NCBI GenBank assembly: GCA_900315315.1
Contig: OMYT01000010.1
Location: forward strand, 1 to 64,000
DNA: 64,000 bases
Direction: 5' to 3'
DNA from: an uncultured Eubacteriales bacterium
GTDB taxonomy: Bacteria; Bacillota; Clostridia; Christensenellales; Aristaeellaceae
Under the pieces are notes generated by a model, which did no database searches, was not told where the DNA came from, and saw nothing but the letters and a program-made list of their open reading frames with translations. Shown in pieces: positions 32,080 through 43,065 of the stretch (positions are counted from its first letter, which is position 1; every line of letters starts with the position of its first letter). Position numbers and translations under genes: made by a program.

Positions 32080-32322
32080 TCAGTGTACTACAATGCATGC
32101 ATTCGGACACAAAGCTTCCATTTGACATACTGTTTCACAGGTGGGAGGGGTACCGTCTGAAACGCACCAGCCGCCTCCGGAAATTGCTTCCAGTTGTCCC
32201 TGAGACAGCTCATATCCGGCTTCCTTTGCCAGGGCAAGAAGCTCTTCCGGGGTCTGTGCGGCTTAAACCATTTTCTTCTGCTCGTCCGTGAGTTTGCTGA
32301 GGATGCTTTCGTCAATGTTCAT
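32080..32322 (-). pseudogene. Nif11-type RiPP precursor with an in-frame TAA
   Basis: ATG 32322 (AAGGAAGG upstream), 80 codons to TGA at 32080, but codon 20 is TAA (32265-32263). Around it the protein is a normal Nif11-like leader: MNIDESILSKLTDEQKKMV, stop, AAQTPEELLALAKEAGYEL, QLEAISGG, then a core GWCVSDGTPPTCETVCQ... with five Cys. The intact paralogue at 32599 has Lys (K) in the stop position, so one base change (AAA to TAA) explains the loss. Leader DNA upstream is also homologous between the two, so they arose by duplication of the whole unit. Confidence 0.85.
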
Positions 32323-32502
32323 GATGAAGCCCTTCCTTGTTTTCAGTATGGTTTCTTTCTCTGCCATTTATTGTATATCGACTGTCTGCGTAAAGCAAGA
32401 ATAAATTCTGAATTGGGGGTATCGTCACGGCCGGCAACGTTTAATCTCTCCCTGACTGCAAGTCCGTCCTGTATCACCCGGATGCCGGGACGGCTAACCT
32501 GC

Positions 32503-32539
32503 AAAAAGTGCCTGACCGGCCCTTCGACCGGACAGGCAC
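32503..32539 (-). terminator. Terminator of the intact RiPP precursor gene
   Basis: Arms GTGCCTG(A)CCGG (32508-32519) and CCGG(A)CAGGCAC (32528-32539); on the minus strand followed by TTTTT. It lies 60 bases after the precursor stop, so the precursor is transcribed alone. Confidence 0.88.
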
Positions 32540-32598
32540 CAACCTGACCTATACGCTGCCCGCAACGACGATCACGGAGCAGTGAACCGGAACAATTC

Positions 32599-32817
32599 TC
32601 ACTCATTCCCCATCCATCCGTATATTGCCGGCTCGCAATGAAAATGCTTGCAGTACGGACAATTCCATCCGCCCGAAACCGCTTCCAGCTGGCCCGGAGA
32701 CAGTTCATAGCCCGCTTCCTTTGCAAAGGCAAGGAGCTCTTCCGGAGATTGGGCTGTTTTGACCTTTTTCTTCTGCTCATCGGTGAGTGTGTTAAGGATG
32801 TTCTCAGGAATATTCAT
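32599..32817 (-). CDS. Nif11-type RiPP precursor peptide
   Basis: 72 residues; AGGGGG 9 nt before the ATG. Leader MNIPENILNTLTDEQKKKVKTAQSPEELLAFAKEAGYELSPGQLEAVSGG is typical of Nif11-derived precursors (SPEELLAFAKEAGYELS) and ends with a double-Gly cleavage site at about residue 50, cut by a C39-peptidase transporter. The core of 22 residues, WNCPYCKHFHCEPAIYGWMGNE, has three Cys and is aromatic. Such peptides become lanthipeptides, sactipeptides or other RiPPs, but no LanM, radical SAM enzyme or C39 exporter lies in the window, so the class is open and the modifying enzyme must act in trans. Confidence 0.88.
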   Translation of the reverse strand: MNIPENILNTLTDEQKKKVKTAQSPEELLAFAKEAGYELSPGQLEAVSGGWNCPYCKHFHCEPAIYGWMGNE

Positions 32818-33032
32818 GACCGGACCCCCTCATTTCAGTATGGCCTTGCTTCTGCCGGATATTGTATAACGAGTTTTTTTTTCGATGCAAGGAGAATAAT
32901 TTCCTGAGCATGCCATCAAGATCATTGAACTGTATGAGGAGCCCCGGGAGGAATGAATTCCGGGCGGAATGGCCTTCGGGGGAACGGTCCTGACAGCATC
33001 GGGAAGAAAGCGGGAAGAAAGGCAAAGAAAAC

Positions 33033-33062
33033 TTGCGTCAGGGGGACTGGAAGTGGTATACT
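33033..33062 (+). promoter_or_regulatory. Promoter of secA
   Basis: TTGCGT (33033-33038), 18-bp spacer, TATACT (33057-33062). About 45 bases of leader before the ATG. Confidence 0.65.
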
Positions 33063-33112
33063 AAAATGTAATTTTGTGCGCTGTTTCAAGGCGCTTCGGT
33101 AAGGAGAAACGG

Positions 33113-35806
33113 ATGCTTGATTTTCTGAAGAAGGTGCTGGGGAACGGGAACGATACCCAGCTGAAGAAACTGGAAAAACCCGTCGGGGCCGTGATGGCGC
33201 TCGAGAACGAATACAGGAAGCTGACGGACGAGCAGCTGCAGGCAAAGACGGCTGAATTCAAAACGCGGCTGGCAAACGGGGAGACGGAAGACGACCTGCT
33301 GCCCGAGGCCTTTGCCACGGTGCGGGAGGCGGCGGACCGGGTGCTGGGCATGCGGCCGTACCGCGTTCAGGTGCTGGGCGGTATCGTGCTGCACCAGGGC
33401 CGGATTGCCGAGATGAAGACCGGCGAAGGCAAAACGCTGGTTTCCACGATGCCCGCGTACCTGAACGCCCTGCGGGGCGAAGGCGTCCACATCGTGACGG
33501 TGAACGACTACCTGGCCCGTCGGGACAGCGAATGGATGGGCAAGGTGCACCGGTTCCTGGGCCTGAGCGTGGGCCTGATCGTCCACGACCTGGACAGCGC
33601 GGAGCGGCAGAAGGCCTATGCCTGCGACATCACCTACGGGACGAATAACGAGCTGGGCTTCGACTATCTGCGGGACAACATGGTGATCCGGCAGAGCAAC
33701 CTGGTGCAGCGGGGCCACGCGTTCGCAATCGTGGACGAGGTGGACAGCATCCTGATCGACGAAGCCCGGACGCCGCTGATCATCTCCGGCCAGGGCGAAA
33801 AGAGCACGGAGCTGTATGACCGGGTGGACGCCGTGGTCCGGACGATGAAACCGGGCGTCCACTTTGAGGTGGAAGAGAAGAAGAAGGCCGTGACCCTTAC
33901 GGACGAGGGCGCCCAGAAGGTTGAGACGGCTTTCAGCATCGACAACATCAACGATCCGGAGAACAGCGAGCTGAACCACCACGTGAACTGCGCGCTGCGG
34001 GCGCATAACCTGATGAAGCGCGACGTGGACTACGTGGTGCAGAACGGCCAGGTGATTATCGTGGACGAGTTCACCGGCCGCCTGATGATCGGCCGCCGGT
34101 ATTCGGAAGGCCTGCACCAGGCCATCGAGGCGAAGGAGCACGTCAAGGTTGAGCGGGAAAGCAAGACCCTGGCCACGATCACATTCCAGAACTACTTCCG
34201 GATGTATAAAAAACTTTCCGGCATGACCGGTACGGCAAAGACGGAAGAGGCCGAGTTCCAGGGCATCTACGCGCTGGACGTGGTGGAGATTCCGACGAAC
34301 AAGCCGAACATCCGCAACGACCTGGAAGACATGGTCTACAAGAACAAGAATGCGAAGTTCAACGCCGTAGTGACCAGCATTGAAGAGCGCCACAAAACGG
34401 GCCAGCCGCTGCTGGTCGGCACGATCAGCGTGGAAGTCAGCGAGATGCTGAGCGACATGCTCAAGCGCAGGGGAATTCCGCACGAAGTGCTGAACGCCAA
34501 GAACCACGCGAAGGAAGCGGAGATCGTGGCACAGGCCGGCCACTGGGGCGCGGTGACCATCGCGACGAACATGGCGGGCCGCGGCACGGACATCCTGCTG
34601 GGCGGCAATCCCGAATATCTGGCCCGGAAGGCGCTGCGGCAGGAAGGCATCGACGAGGAGATTATCGAAGAGGCTGTCGGCCACAGCGAACAGGTGAGCG
34701 AGGAAGTGCTGGAAGCGCGGAAGCTGTACAACGAACAGTACAACCGCTTCAAGGCCGAGACGGACAAGGAACACGAGCGGGTGCTGCAGACCGGCGGACT
34801 GCACATCATCGGCACGGAACGGCACGAGAGCCGCCGGATCGACAACCAGCTGCGGGGCCGGAGCGCCCGGCAGGGCGACCCGGGTTCCACCCAGTTCTTT
34901 ATCAGCCTGGAGGATGACCTGATGCGCCTGTTCGGCAGCGACCGGATCGGCACGATGGTGGACCGGCTGGGCCTGAAGGACGACGAGCCGCTGACGGCCG
35001 GGCTGCTGACCAAGCAGATCGAGAGCGCCCAGAAGCGGATTGAGAGCCGGAACTACGAGACCCGGAAACACGTGCTGGAATATGACGACGTGATGAACCG
35101 CCAGCGCGAAGTGATCTACGGACAGCGCAGGCGCGTGCTGATGGGCGAGAACGTCCGGGACAGCATCCAGCGCATGGCAGACCACGTGATCGACTTTGCC
35201 GCCGGCCGATGGATGACCGGGGAGGACGCGGAAGAGTGGGAGTGGCGGGAAGCCACCAACTATCTGGAAAACCTGTGCAACCACCACGGCGTGCTGGAAG
35301 AGAACCGGAAGCTGGCTGAAGAAGAGAACCGCGAAGGCTTTATCGAAGCGCTGAAGGAGGACGCAAAGGCGTTCTACGAAGAGCGGGAGAAAATGATCAG
35401 CGATATGCAGATCGATATGCGCGAGGTGGAGCGGGTGATGCTGCTGCGCAGCGTAGACAGCCGGTGGATGGACCACATCGACGCAATGGACCAGCTGCGG
35501 GACGGCATCGGATACCGTGCATACAGCGGAAAGAACCCGGTGACAGAATACCAGATCGAAGCCGGGCACATGTTTGAGGAACTGAACCACCTGATCCGGG
35601 AGGATACGGTCAGACGGGTGTATCAGACCAAGATCCAGGTGACGCCGGAACGGGTGCAAGCCGCGAAGCCTACGGAAGCCCGGATAGCCGGGGATGGGCC
35701 GCGGCAGCCCCGGAAAGTGAGTGCTTCTGCCAAGATTGGCAGAAACGATCCGTGTCCATGTGGGAGCGGGAAGAAGTATAAGAATTGCTGTATGAATAAG
35801 GAATAA
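33113..35806 (+). CDS. secA: Preprotein translocase ATPase SecA
   Basis: Motor of the Sec export pathway, 897 residues from ATG 33113 (AAGGAG 7 nt upstream). Walker [13 protein letters not shown]-like Walker [18 protein letters not shown], preprotein cross-linking domain, second helicase half ([29 protein letters not shown]), helical wing and scaffold, and the C-terminal zinc-binding SEC-C tail ([18 protein letters not shown]) for SecB or lipid contact. Full length. Its stop codon forms part of the stem of a dispersed hairpin element. Confidence 0.98.
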   Translation: MLDFLKKVLGNGNDTQLKKLEKPVGAVMALENEYRKLTDEQLQAKTAEFKTRLANGETEDDLLPEAFATVREAADRVLGMRPYRVQVLGGIVLHQGRIAEMKTGEGKTLVSTMPAYLNALRGEGVHIVTVNDYLARRDSEWMGKVHRFLGLSVGLIVHDLDSAERQKAYACDITYGTNNELGFDYLRDNMVIRQSNLVQRGHAFAIVDEVDSILIDEARTPLIISGQGEKSTELYDRVDAVVRTMKPGVHFEVEEKKKAVTLTDEGAQKVETAFSIDNINDPENSELNHHVNCALRAHNLMKRDVDYVVQNGQVIIVDEFTGRLMIGRRYSEGLHQAIEAKEHVKVERESKTLATITFQNYFRMYKKLSGMTGTAKTEEAEFQGIYALDVVEIPTNKPNIRNDLEDMVYKNKNAKFNAVVTSIEERHKTGQPLLVGTISVEVSEMLSDMLKRRGIPHEVLNAKNHAKEAEIVAQAGHWGAVTIATNMAGRGTDILLGGNPEYLARKALRQEGIDEEIIEEAVGHSEQVSEEVLEARKLYNEQYNRFKAETDKEHERVLQTGGLHIIGTERHESRRIDNQLRGRSARQGDPGSTQFFISLEDDLMRLFGSDRIGTMVDRLGLKDDEPLTAGLLTKQIESAQKRIESRNYETRKHVLEYDDVMNRQREVIYGQRRRVLMGENVRDSIQRMADHVIDFAAGRWMTGEDAEEWEWREATNYLENLCNHHGVLEENRKLAEEENREGFIEALKEDAKAFYEEREKMISDMQIDMREVERVMLLRSVDSRWMDHIDAMDQLRDGIGYRAYSGKNPVTEYQIEAGHMFEELNHLIREDTVRRVYQTKIQVTPERVQAAKPTEARIAGDGPRQPRKVSASAKIGRNDPCPCGSGKKYKNCCMNKE

Positions 35807-35845
35807 GGGGGCTTTCCGATCGCCCCCTTAGACCCCTTCGGGTCC
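35804..35845 (+). repeat. Hairpin element overlapping the secA stop codon
   Basis: Nine-bp stem TAAGGGGGC/GCCCCCTTA around TTTCCGATC; the first three stem bases are the secA stop codon TAA. Followed by GACCC-CTTC-GGGTC. Same family as at 6819. Confidence 0.85.
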
Positions 35846-35894
35846 TGTGGGGAAGAGCAGGAAGAAAGAACCTCCTTCGGGTCCGTTGAGGAAA

Positions 35895-35914
35895 GCGGGA
35901 AGAAGTATAAGAAT
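35895..35914 (+). repeat. Duplicated fragment of the secA 3' end
   Basis: Twenty bases identical to 35766-35785, the part of secA coding SGKKYKN of the zinc tail; the similarity extends on as AAGGATAAGG against AAGGAATAAGG, followed in both places by a CCCCTTCGG motif. A third, more diverged copy begins at about 35849. The rightmost CCCCTTCGGAGGAG supplies the prfB ribosome site. Confidence 0.75.
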
Positions 35915-35952
35915 ACAAGGATAAGGGAACCCCTTCGGAGGAGATATAGGAT

Positions 35953-37053
35953 ATGCTGGAACTGGAACAATACGCGCAGGATATTACAGGGATCCGCAAG
36001 AGCATTCTGGCGGCCGGCGAGGCGCTGCACATCGATCACATCAAGGAACAGATTGATGAACTGACGGAAGAGATGAACCAGCCGGAATTCTGGAACGACA
36101 CGGACCGTTCCACAAAGGTGAACCAGAAGCTGGGTCACCTGAAGAACAAGCTGGAACACTATGAGCACCTGCTGGCTGCCGCGGACGACATCGACACCAT
36201 GATGGAACTCGCCAAGGAAGAGAACGACGAGGAAATGGTGGCGGAGATCGGCGAAGAGATGGCGAAGCTGAAGGAGCAGGCGGACGCGCTGGAACTGGAA
36301 ACCCTGATGCGGGGCGACTATGACGACAGCGACGCGGTGCTGAGCCTGCATGCCGGCGCCGGCGGAACGGAAGCCCAGGACTGGACGCAAATGCTGTACC
36401 GGATGTACACCCGCTACTGCGAGCGGATGGGCTTCCAGGTGAAACTGCTGGACCTGCTGGACGGGGATGAGGCCGGAATCAAGAGCGTGACCTTTGAAGT
36501 CAGCGGAGACCACGCGTATGGCTATCTGCGGGGAGAGAAGGGCGTGCACCGGCTGGTTCGGATCAGTCCGTTTGACTCCAACGCCCGGCGGCATACCAGT
36601 TTCTCCAGCCTGGACGTGGCACCGATGCTGGAGGACGACGGGGATGAGATCAAGATCGACATGAAGGACGTGCGGGTGGATACCTACCACTCCAGCGGCG
36701 CCGGCGGTCAGAACGTCAACAAGACCAGCTCCGCCGTGCGGATGACCCACTATCCCACCGGAATCGTGGTGGCATGCCAGACGGAACGGGATCAGGTGCA
36801 GAACCGCGCAACCTGTTTGAAAATGCTGAAGGCGAAGCTGCTGGAACTGCGGGAACGCGAGAAGGAACAGCAGATGGCGGATATCAAGGGCGAGATGAAG
36901 AAGATCGAATGGGGAAGCCAGATCCGGTCTTACGTGTTCCAGCCCTATACGATGGTGAAGGATCACCGGACGAATTACGAGAGCGGCAATATTGACGACG
37001 TGATGAACGGGAATCTTGAGGGATTCGTTACCGCATACCTCAAGATGCAATGA
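35953..37053 (+). CDS. prfB: Peptide chain release factor 2
   Basis: 366 residues, recognises UGA and UAA. SPF anticodon-mimic tripeptide at 205-207, catalytic GGQ at 251-253. The family normally carries a programmed +1 frameshift at about codon 25 (CTT TGA); here the frame runs through GCG CTG CAC ATC GAT without an internal stop, so the autoregulatory frameshift is absent. The SD GGAGGAG is supplied by a repeat-derived TTCGGAGG. The last bases overlap the next gene (ATGA). Confidence 0.97.
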   Translation: MLELEQYAQDITGIRKSILAAGEALHIDHIKEQIDELTEEMNQPEFWNDTDRSTKVNQKLGHLKNKLEHYEHLLAAADDIDTMMELAKEENDEEMVAEIGEEMAKLKEQADALELETLMRGDYDDSDAVLSLHAGAGGTEAQDWTQMLYRMYTRYCERMGFQVKLLDLLDGDEAGIKSVTFEVSGDHAYGYLRGEKGVHRLVRISPFDSNARRHTSFSSLDVAPMLEDDGDEIKIDMKDVRVDTYHSSGAGGQNVNKTSSAVRMTHYPTGIVVACQTERDQVQNRATCLKMLKAKLLELREREKEQQMADIKGEMKKIEWGSQIRSYVFQPYTMVKDHRTNYESGNIDDVMNGNLEGFVTAYLKMQ

Positions 37054-37730
37054 AAGCTGCGGGAATCATACTCGCCTGGGCGGTGATTCTTTTCACGGTG
37101 GCGGCGGCGGTATGCGGGATTGCCGGGAACGGCGGACTGCTGGCGTCGGAGATGCTGAGGAACGCGCCGCCGGAGGTTACCGGGCTGCCGGAGAAGGAAT
37201 ATGAGGCCGTGGGGCGGATGACGGCGGACTACCTGAGCGGACGGACGGACGTGTTCCAGCACACGTTTTCGGATGAGAACGGCACGATTTACCAGTGCTT
37301 TCAGCCCCATGAGGCGGAGCATATGGCGGACTGCCGGAAACTGATCCGACTGGCGGAGATCCTGAGACTGGTGTTCTGGTTGCTCGGGATGATGATCGTG
37401 ATTGCGGGAATCCTGATGCCGAAAAGACGGAAAGGGATTGCCCGGGGCGTAATCATCGGACTTGTGTCAGCGGGGGCTGTCGGGACGGTGCTCCTGATCT
37501 GGGGTGTGATCGATTTTGACGGACTTTTCACGGCGTTTCACCGGATCGCGTTTACGAACGACGGGTGGCTGCTGGATCCGCGGACGGATCTGCTGATCCG
37601 GCTGATGCCGACGGAACTGTTTATCAGGCTTGCAGCCCGAATCCTGCTTTGGGTGATGGGGGCAGCAATCGTTATGGCGATTGTTGCAAGAGTAATATAT
37701 AGGGGGGCTTTCCGATCGAATCCAACGTAA
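37050..37730 (+). CDS. DUF1461 integral membrane protein
   Basis: 226 residues, start overlapping the prfB stop. Four spans (about 6-26, 105-125, 135-160 and 198-218). Matches the DUF1461/TIGR01906 family through FHRIAFTNDGWLLDPRTDLLIRLMPTELF, the conserved signature after the third span. Function unknown. The final ten residues (YRGAFRSNPT) are encoded by a dispersed hairpin element, so the original C-terminus was probably shorter or has been extended by the insertion. Confidence 0.85.
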   Translation: MKAAGIILAWAVILFTVAAAVCGIAGNGGLLASEMLRNAPPEVTGLPEKEYEAVGRMTADYLSGRTDVFQHTFSDENGTIYQCFQPHEAEHMADCRKLIRLAEILRLVFWLLGMMIVIAGILMPKRRKGIARGVIIGLVSAGAVGTVLLIWGVIDFDGLFTAFHRIAFTNDGWLLDPRTDLLIRLMPTELFIRLAARILLWVMGAAIVMAIVARVIYRGAFRSNPT

Positions 37731-37769
37731 GCGCCACTGGCGCTTACGCCCCCAAACCCCTTCGGCCGG
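37702..37769 (+). repeat. Hairpin element with nested stem, extends the DUF1461 reading frame
   Basis: Begins GGGGGGCTTTCCGATC inside the reading frame, then a perfect 10-bp stem CGTAAGCGCC/GGCGCTTACG replaces the usual short return arm, and ends GCCCCCAAACCCCTTCGGCCGG. Confidence 0.82.
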
Positions 37770-37806
37770 ATCTTTTACCTAAACTCCGTCAAGTAAGGAA
37801 GTAATA

Positions 37807-38889
37807 ATGAATTACTATGAGATATCCCGCCGGAAGGCGGAGGAACTGAGAGAACGGGGTACGGCGCGGATTCTGGCGCTGGAGACCAGCTGTGACGAGA
37901 CGGCAGCAGCCGTGATCGAAAACGGCCGGAAGATCCTGAGCAACGTGGTATTCAGCCAGATTGACCTGCATGAGCTGTACGGCGGCGTGGTTCCGGAAAT
38001 CGCCAGCCGGGCGCACATGGAAGCCTGCGACCGGGTGGTGGATCAGGCGCTGAAAGAAGCCGGCATGGGACTGCAGGACACGGACGCGCTGGCGGTGACC
38101 AAAGGGCCGGGACTGGTCGGCGCGCTGCTGACCGGAGTCAACTGCATGAAGGGATTGGCTTTCGCTGCGGAGAAACCGCTGGTGGGCGTGAACCACATCG
38201 AAGGGCATGTGAGCGCCAACTATCTGAGCCATCCGGAACTTGAACCCCCGTTCCTGTGCCTGGTGGTATCCGGCGGACACAGCCACCTGGTGGAAGTGGC
38301 AGATTACGGAGTCTACCGTCCGCTGGGCCAGACGGCGGACGACGCGGCGGGCGAAGCCTTTGACAAGGCAGCCCGGGCGCTGGGACTGCCATATCCCGGC
38401 GGCCCGCGGATCGACGCCCTGGCAGAGGAAGGAAACCCGGAGGCATTCACGCTGCCAAGTCCGAAAACGGAAGGGCGGTACGACTACAGTTTCAGCGGAC
38501 TGAAGACCGCATTCATGAACACGGTGCACACGCTGGAGCAGCGGGGAGAATCCCTGCCGAAGGCGGATCTGGCGGCAAGCTTCCGGAGGGCCGTATGCCG
38601 GGAACTGATCGGGAAAGCCAGGCTTCTGATCGAAGAACGCGGCGGGGACGGATACCGGGGATTTGCCCTGGCCGGGGGCGTGAGCGCCAACCGGGAACTG
38701 AGACGAATGGCGACGGAGATGTGCACAGAGCTGGGAATGGCGCTGTATATGCCGGAGATCGGGCTGTGCACGGATAACGGGGCGATGATCGGGAGCGCGG
38801 GTTTCTATCGATTAATGAAGGGGGAAGTTGCTGACCTTGCATTGAATGCAATGCCAGCATTAAGACTTGTAGAACACAAAGGGGTGTAA
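37807..38889 (+). CDS. tsaD: tRNA threonylcarbamoyladenosine transferase subunit TsaD
   Basis: 360 residues. Completes t6A37 formation on ANN-decoding tRNAs with TsaB and TsaE. ASKHA-type nucleotide site LALETSCDETAAAV, metal-binding HIEGH (His130, His134), and SGGHSHL/GEAFDKAARALGL loops. About 20 residues longer at the N-terminus than usual. AAGGAAG precedes the ATG. tsaB and tsaE are not in the window. Confidence 0.97.
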   Translation: MNYYEISRRKAEELRERGTARILALETSCDETAAAVIENGRKILSNVVFSQIDLHELYGGVVPEIASRAHMEACDRVVDQALKEAGMGLQDTDALAVTKGPGLVGALLTGVNCMKGLAFAAEKPLVGVNHIEGHVSANYLSHPELEPPFLCLVVSGGHSHLVEVADYGVYRPLGQTADDAAGEAFDKAARALGLPYPGGPRIDALAEEGNPEAFTLPSPKTEGRYDYSFSGLKTAFMNTVHTLEQRGESLPKADLAASFRRAVCRELIGKARLLIEERGGDGYRGFALAGGVSANRELRRMATEMCTELGMALYMPEIGLCTDNGAMIGSAGFYRLMKGEVADLALNAMPALRLVEHKGV

Positions 38890-38896
38890 GCAGGCC

Positions 38897-40054
38897 GTGA
38901 AGGAAAAACTCCAATTCTGGAACCAGTACGGGTTTGAGATGGATGTCTTCGACAAGTACCGTGACTCGGTCACAAGAAGCAACCGGGTGGCAATCAAGGT
39001 GTTCAGCTCTCTGGTGCTTGTCATCACAATAGTGATCATTATCTTCGGACTTATCACCCATCAGCCGCTGGCAGGTGCGGTATTTTGCGGTATATCGCTG
39101 ATTGCCGGCATTTACAGCATGCGCATCACCTTCCGGGAGGAAAGCACAAGGAAGAAAATCCTGACAGCGGGTTATTTCCTGTGCATCGCGACCTATATGC
39201 TGTCCATTTACGGATCCTATTCGTTCCGGACCGATGTGTTCTGGGTTGGGACGCTGGTGGCAGTGGGATGTTACATTTTTGACTACGCATGGCGGGTGGG
39301 CCTTTTACAGATTGCCAGCTATGCTGCGATGATGCTGGTTTGGAATATGGCGGGTACCGAGCTGAACGCCATTCGGATTATTTTCAGCAGTATCTATCTG
39401 CTGATCAGCCTGGTGACGATCTACGCACTGAATCGGTCAAGAGTAAAGCTGATCGCGGGGCAGCAGCAGAGCCAGTACCAGGCGGATACGGACCTGCTGA
39501 CCGGGCTGACGATGCGGACGGCCGCGCAGAAACAGATTGAGGAACACCTGAAGACGGACGAGCATGGCGTGATGATGCTGTTGGACCTGGACCGTTTCAA
39601 GAGCGTGAATGACCGGCTGGGTCACCAAATGGGTGATGCAGTGTTGATTGATGTGGCGGCTGACCTGAAGCGGATGTTCCGGAACAGTGACGTGCTGAGC
39701 CGGCTGGGCGGCGACGAATTTGTGGTCTATATGAACAGTGTGCCGGAGAAAGAATGGGCACAGCAACGAGCCAGCCACGTGGTGCGTGCGGTACGCCGGT
39801 GGGTCGGCAACGGGACAACAAATATCCAGATCACAGCAAGCGTAGGTATTGTGATGACCGACATGGTGGAACGAAACTACGACGAGCTTTACAGAGCAGC
39901 GGATATCGCGATGTATGCGGCCAAGAGCCAGGGCGGAAACCGGGCGCTGTTCTATTCGCCTGAGATGCTGGAACACGCGCAGGAAATGGAAGATCAGCGG
40001 CATCTGACCAGCGAAAAGGTCAAGAGTGAAGAAGAGATGAGCGAGTTGAGATAA
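38897..40054 (+). CDS. Membrane diguanylate cyclase (GGDEF)
   Basis: 385 residues, GTG start 7 bases after tsaD. N-terminal membrane part with five to six spans (about 35-175), a helical linker, then GGDEF domain (about 200-360). The catalytic SRLGGDEF motif is intact, and RNSD five residues before it is a canonical RxxD inhibitory site, so the enzyme should make cyclic-di-GMP and be product-inhibited. The signal sensed by the membrane part is unknown. No EAL phosphodiesterase is nearby. Confidence 0.92.
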   Translation: MKEKLQFWNQYGFEMDVFDKYRDSVTRSNRVAIKVFSSLVLVITIVIIIFGLITHQPLAGAVFCGISLIAGIYSMRITFREESTRKKILTAGYFLCIATYMLSIYGSYSFRTDVFWVGTLVAVGCYIFDYAWRVGLLQIASYAAMMLVWNMAGTELNAIRIIFSSIYLLISLVTIYALNRSRVKLIAGQQQSQYQADTDLLTGLTMRTAAQKQIEEHLKTDEHGVMMLLDLDRFKSVNDRLGHQMGDAVLIDVAADLKRMFRNSDVLSRLGGDEFVVYMNSVPEKEWAQQRASHVVRAVRRWVGNGTTNIQITASVGIVMTDMVERNYDELYRAADIAMYAAKSQGGNRALFYSPEMLEHAQEMEDQRHLTSEKVKSEEEMSELR

Positions 40055-40090
40055 GGGGGCTTTCCGGTCGCCCCCAAACCCCTTCGGCCG
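40055..40090 (+). repeat. Hairpin element after the diguanylate cyclase
   Basis: Stem GGGGGC/GCCCCC around TTTCCGGTC, starting on the base after the stop codon, followed by AAACCCCTTCGGCCG. Confidence 0.85.
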
Positions 40091-40152
40091 AATTGCGTTA
40101 GTTTAGACCTTCGGACGAATAAAACAAGTTTGTTGGATGATTAAAAATATTT

Positions 40153-42987
<2,835 letters not shown>

Positions 42988-43065
42988 GGAAACGTACGTG
43001 CGCGCCGGCGCCCTGCTCCCTTCGGAGAAAACGGTATATTACAGGTTCTTTAGGAGTATAGTGCA

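Noticed and set aside
30298-32083. Similar TATGTG...GGTGTGAC sequences flanking the carboxylesterase gene, possible direct repeats of an insertion
   Set aside because: Similarity is short and gapped, with no transposase or target duplication pattern.
32886-32971. Short protein-like tail EHAIKIIELYEEPREE on the plus strand before secA
   Set aside because: Only 18 codons after a stop, no start or ribosome site; could be a gene remnant but cannot be supported.
33086-35659. Minus-strand open frame of 857 codons opposite secA
   Set aside because: GC-rich codon-position shadow of secA; no ribosome site and no recognisable domain, while secA on the other strand has all its motifs.
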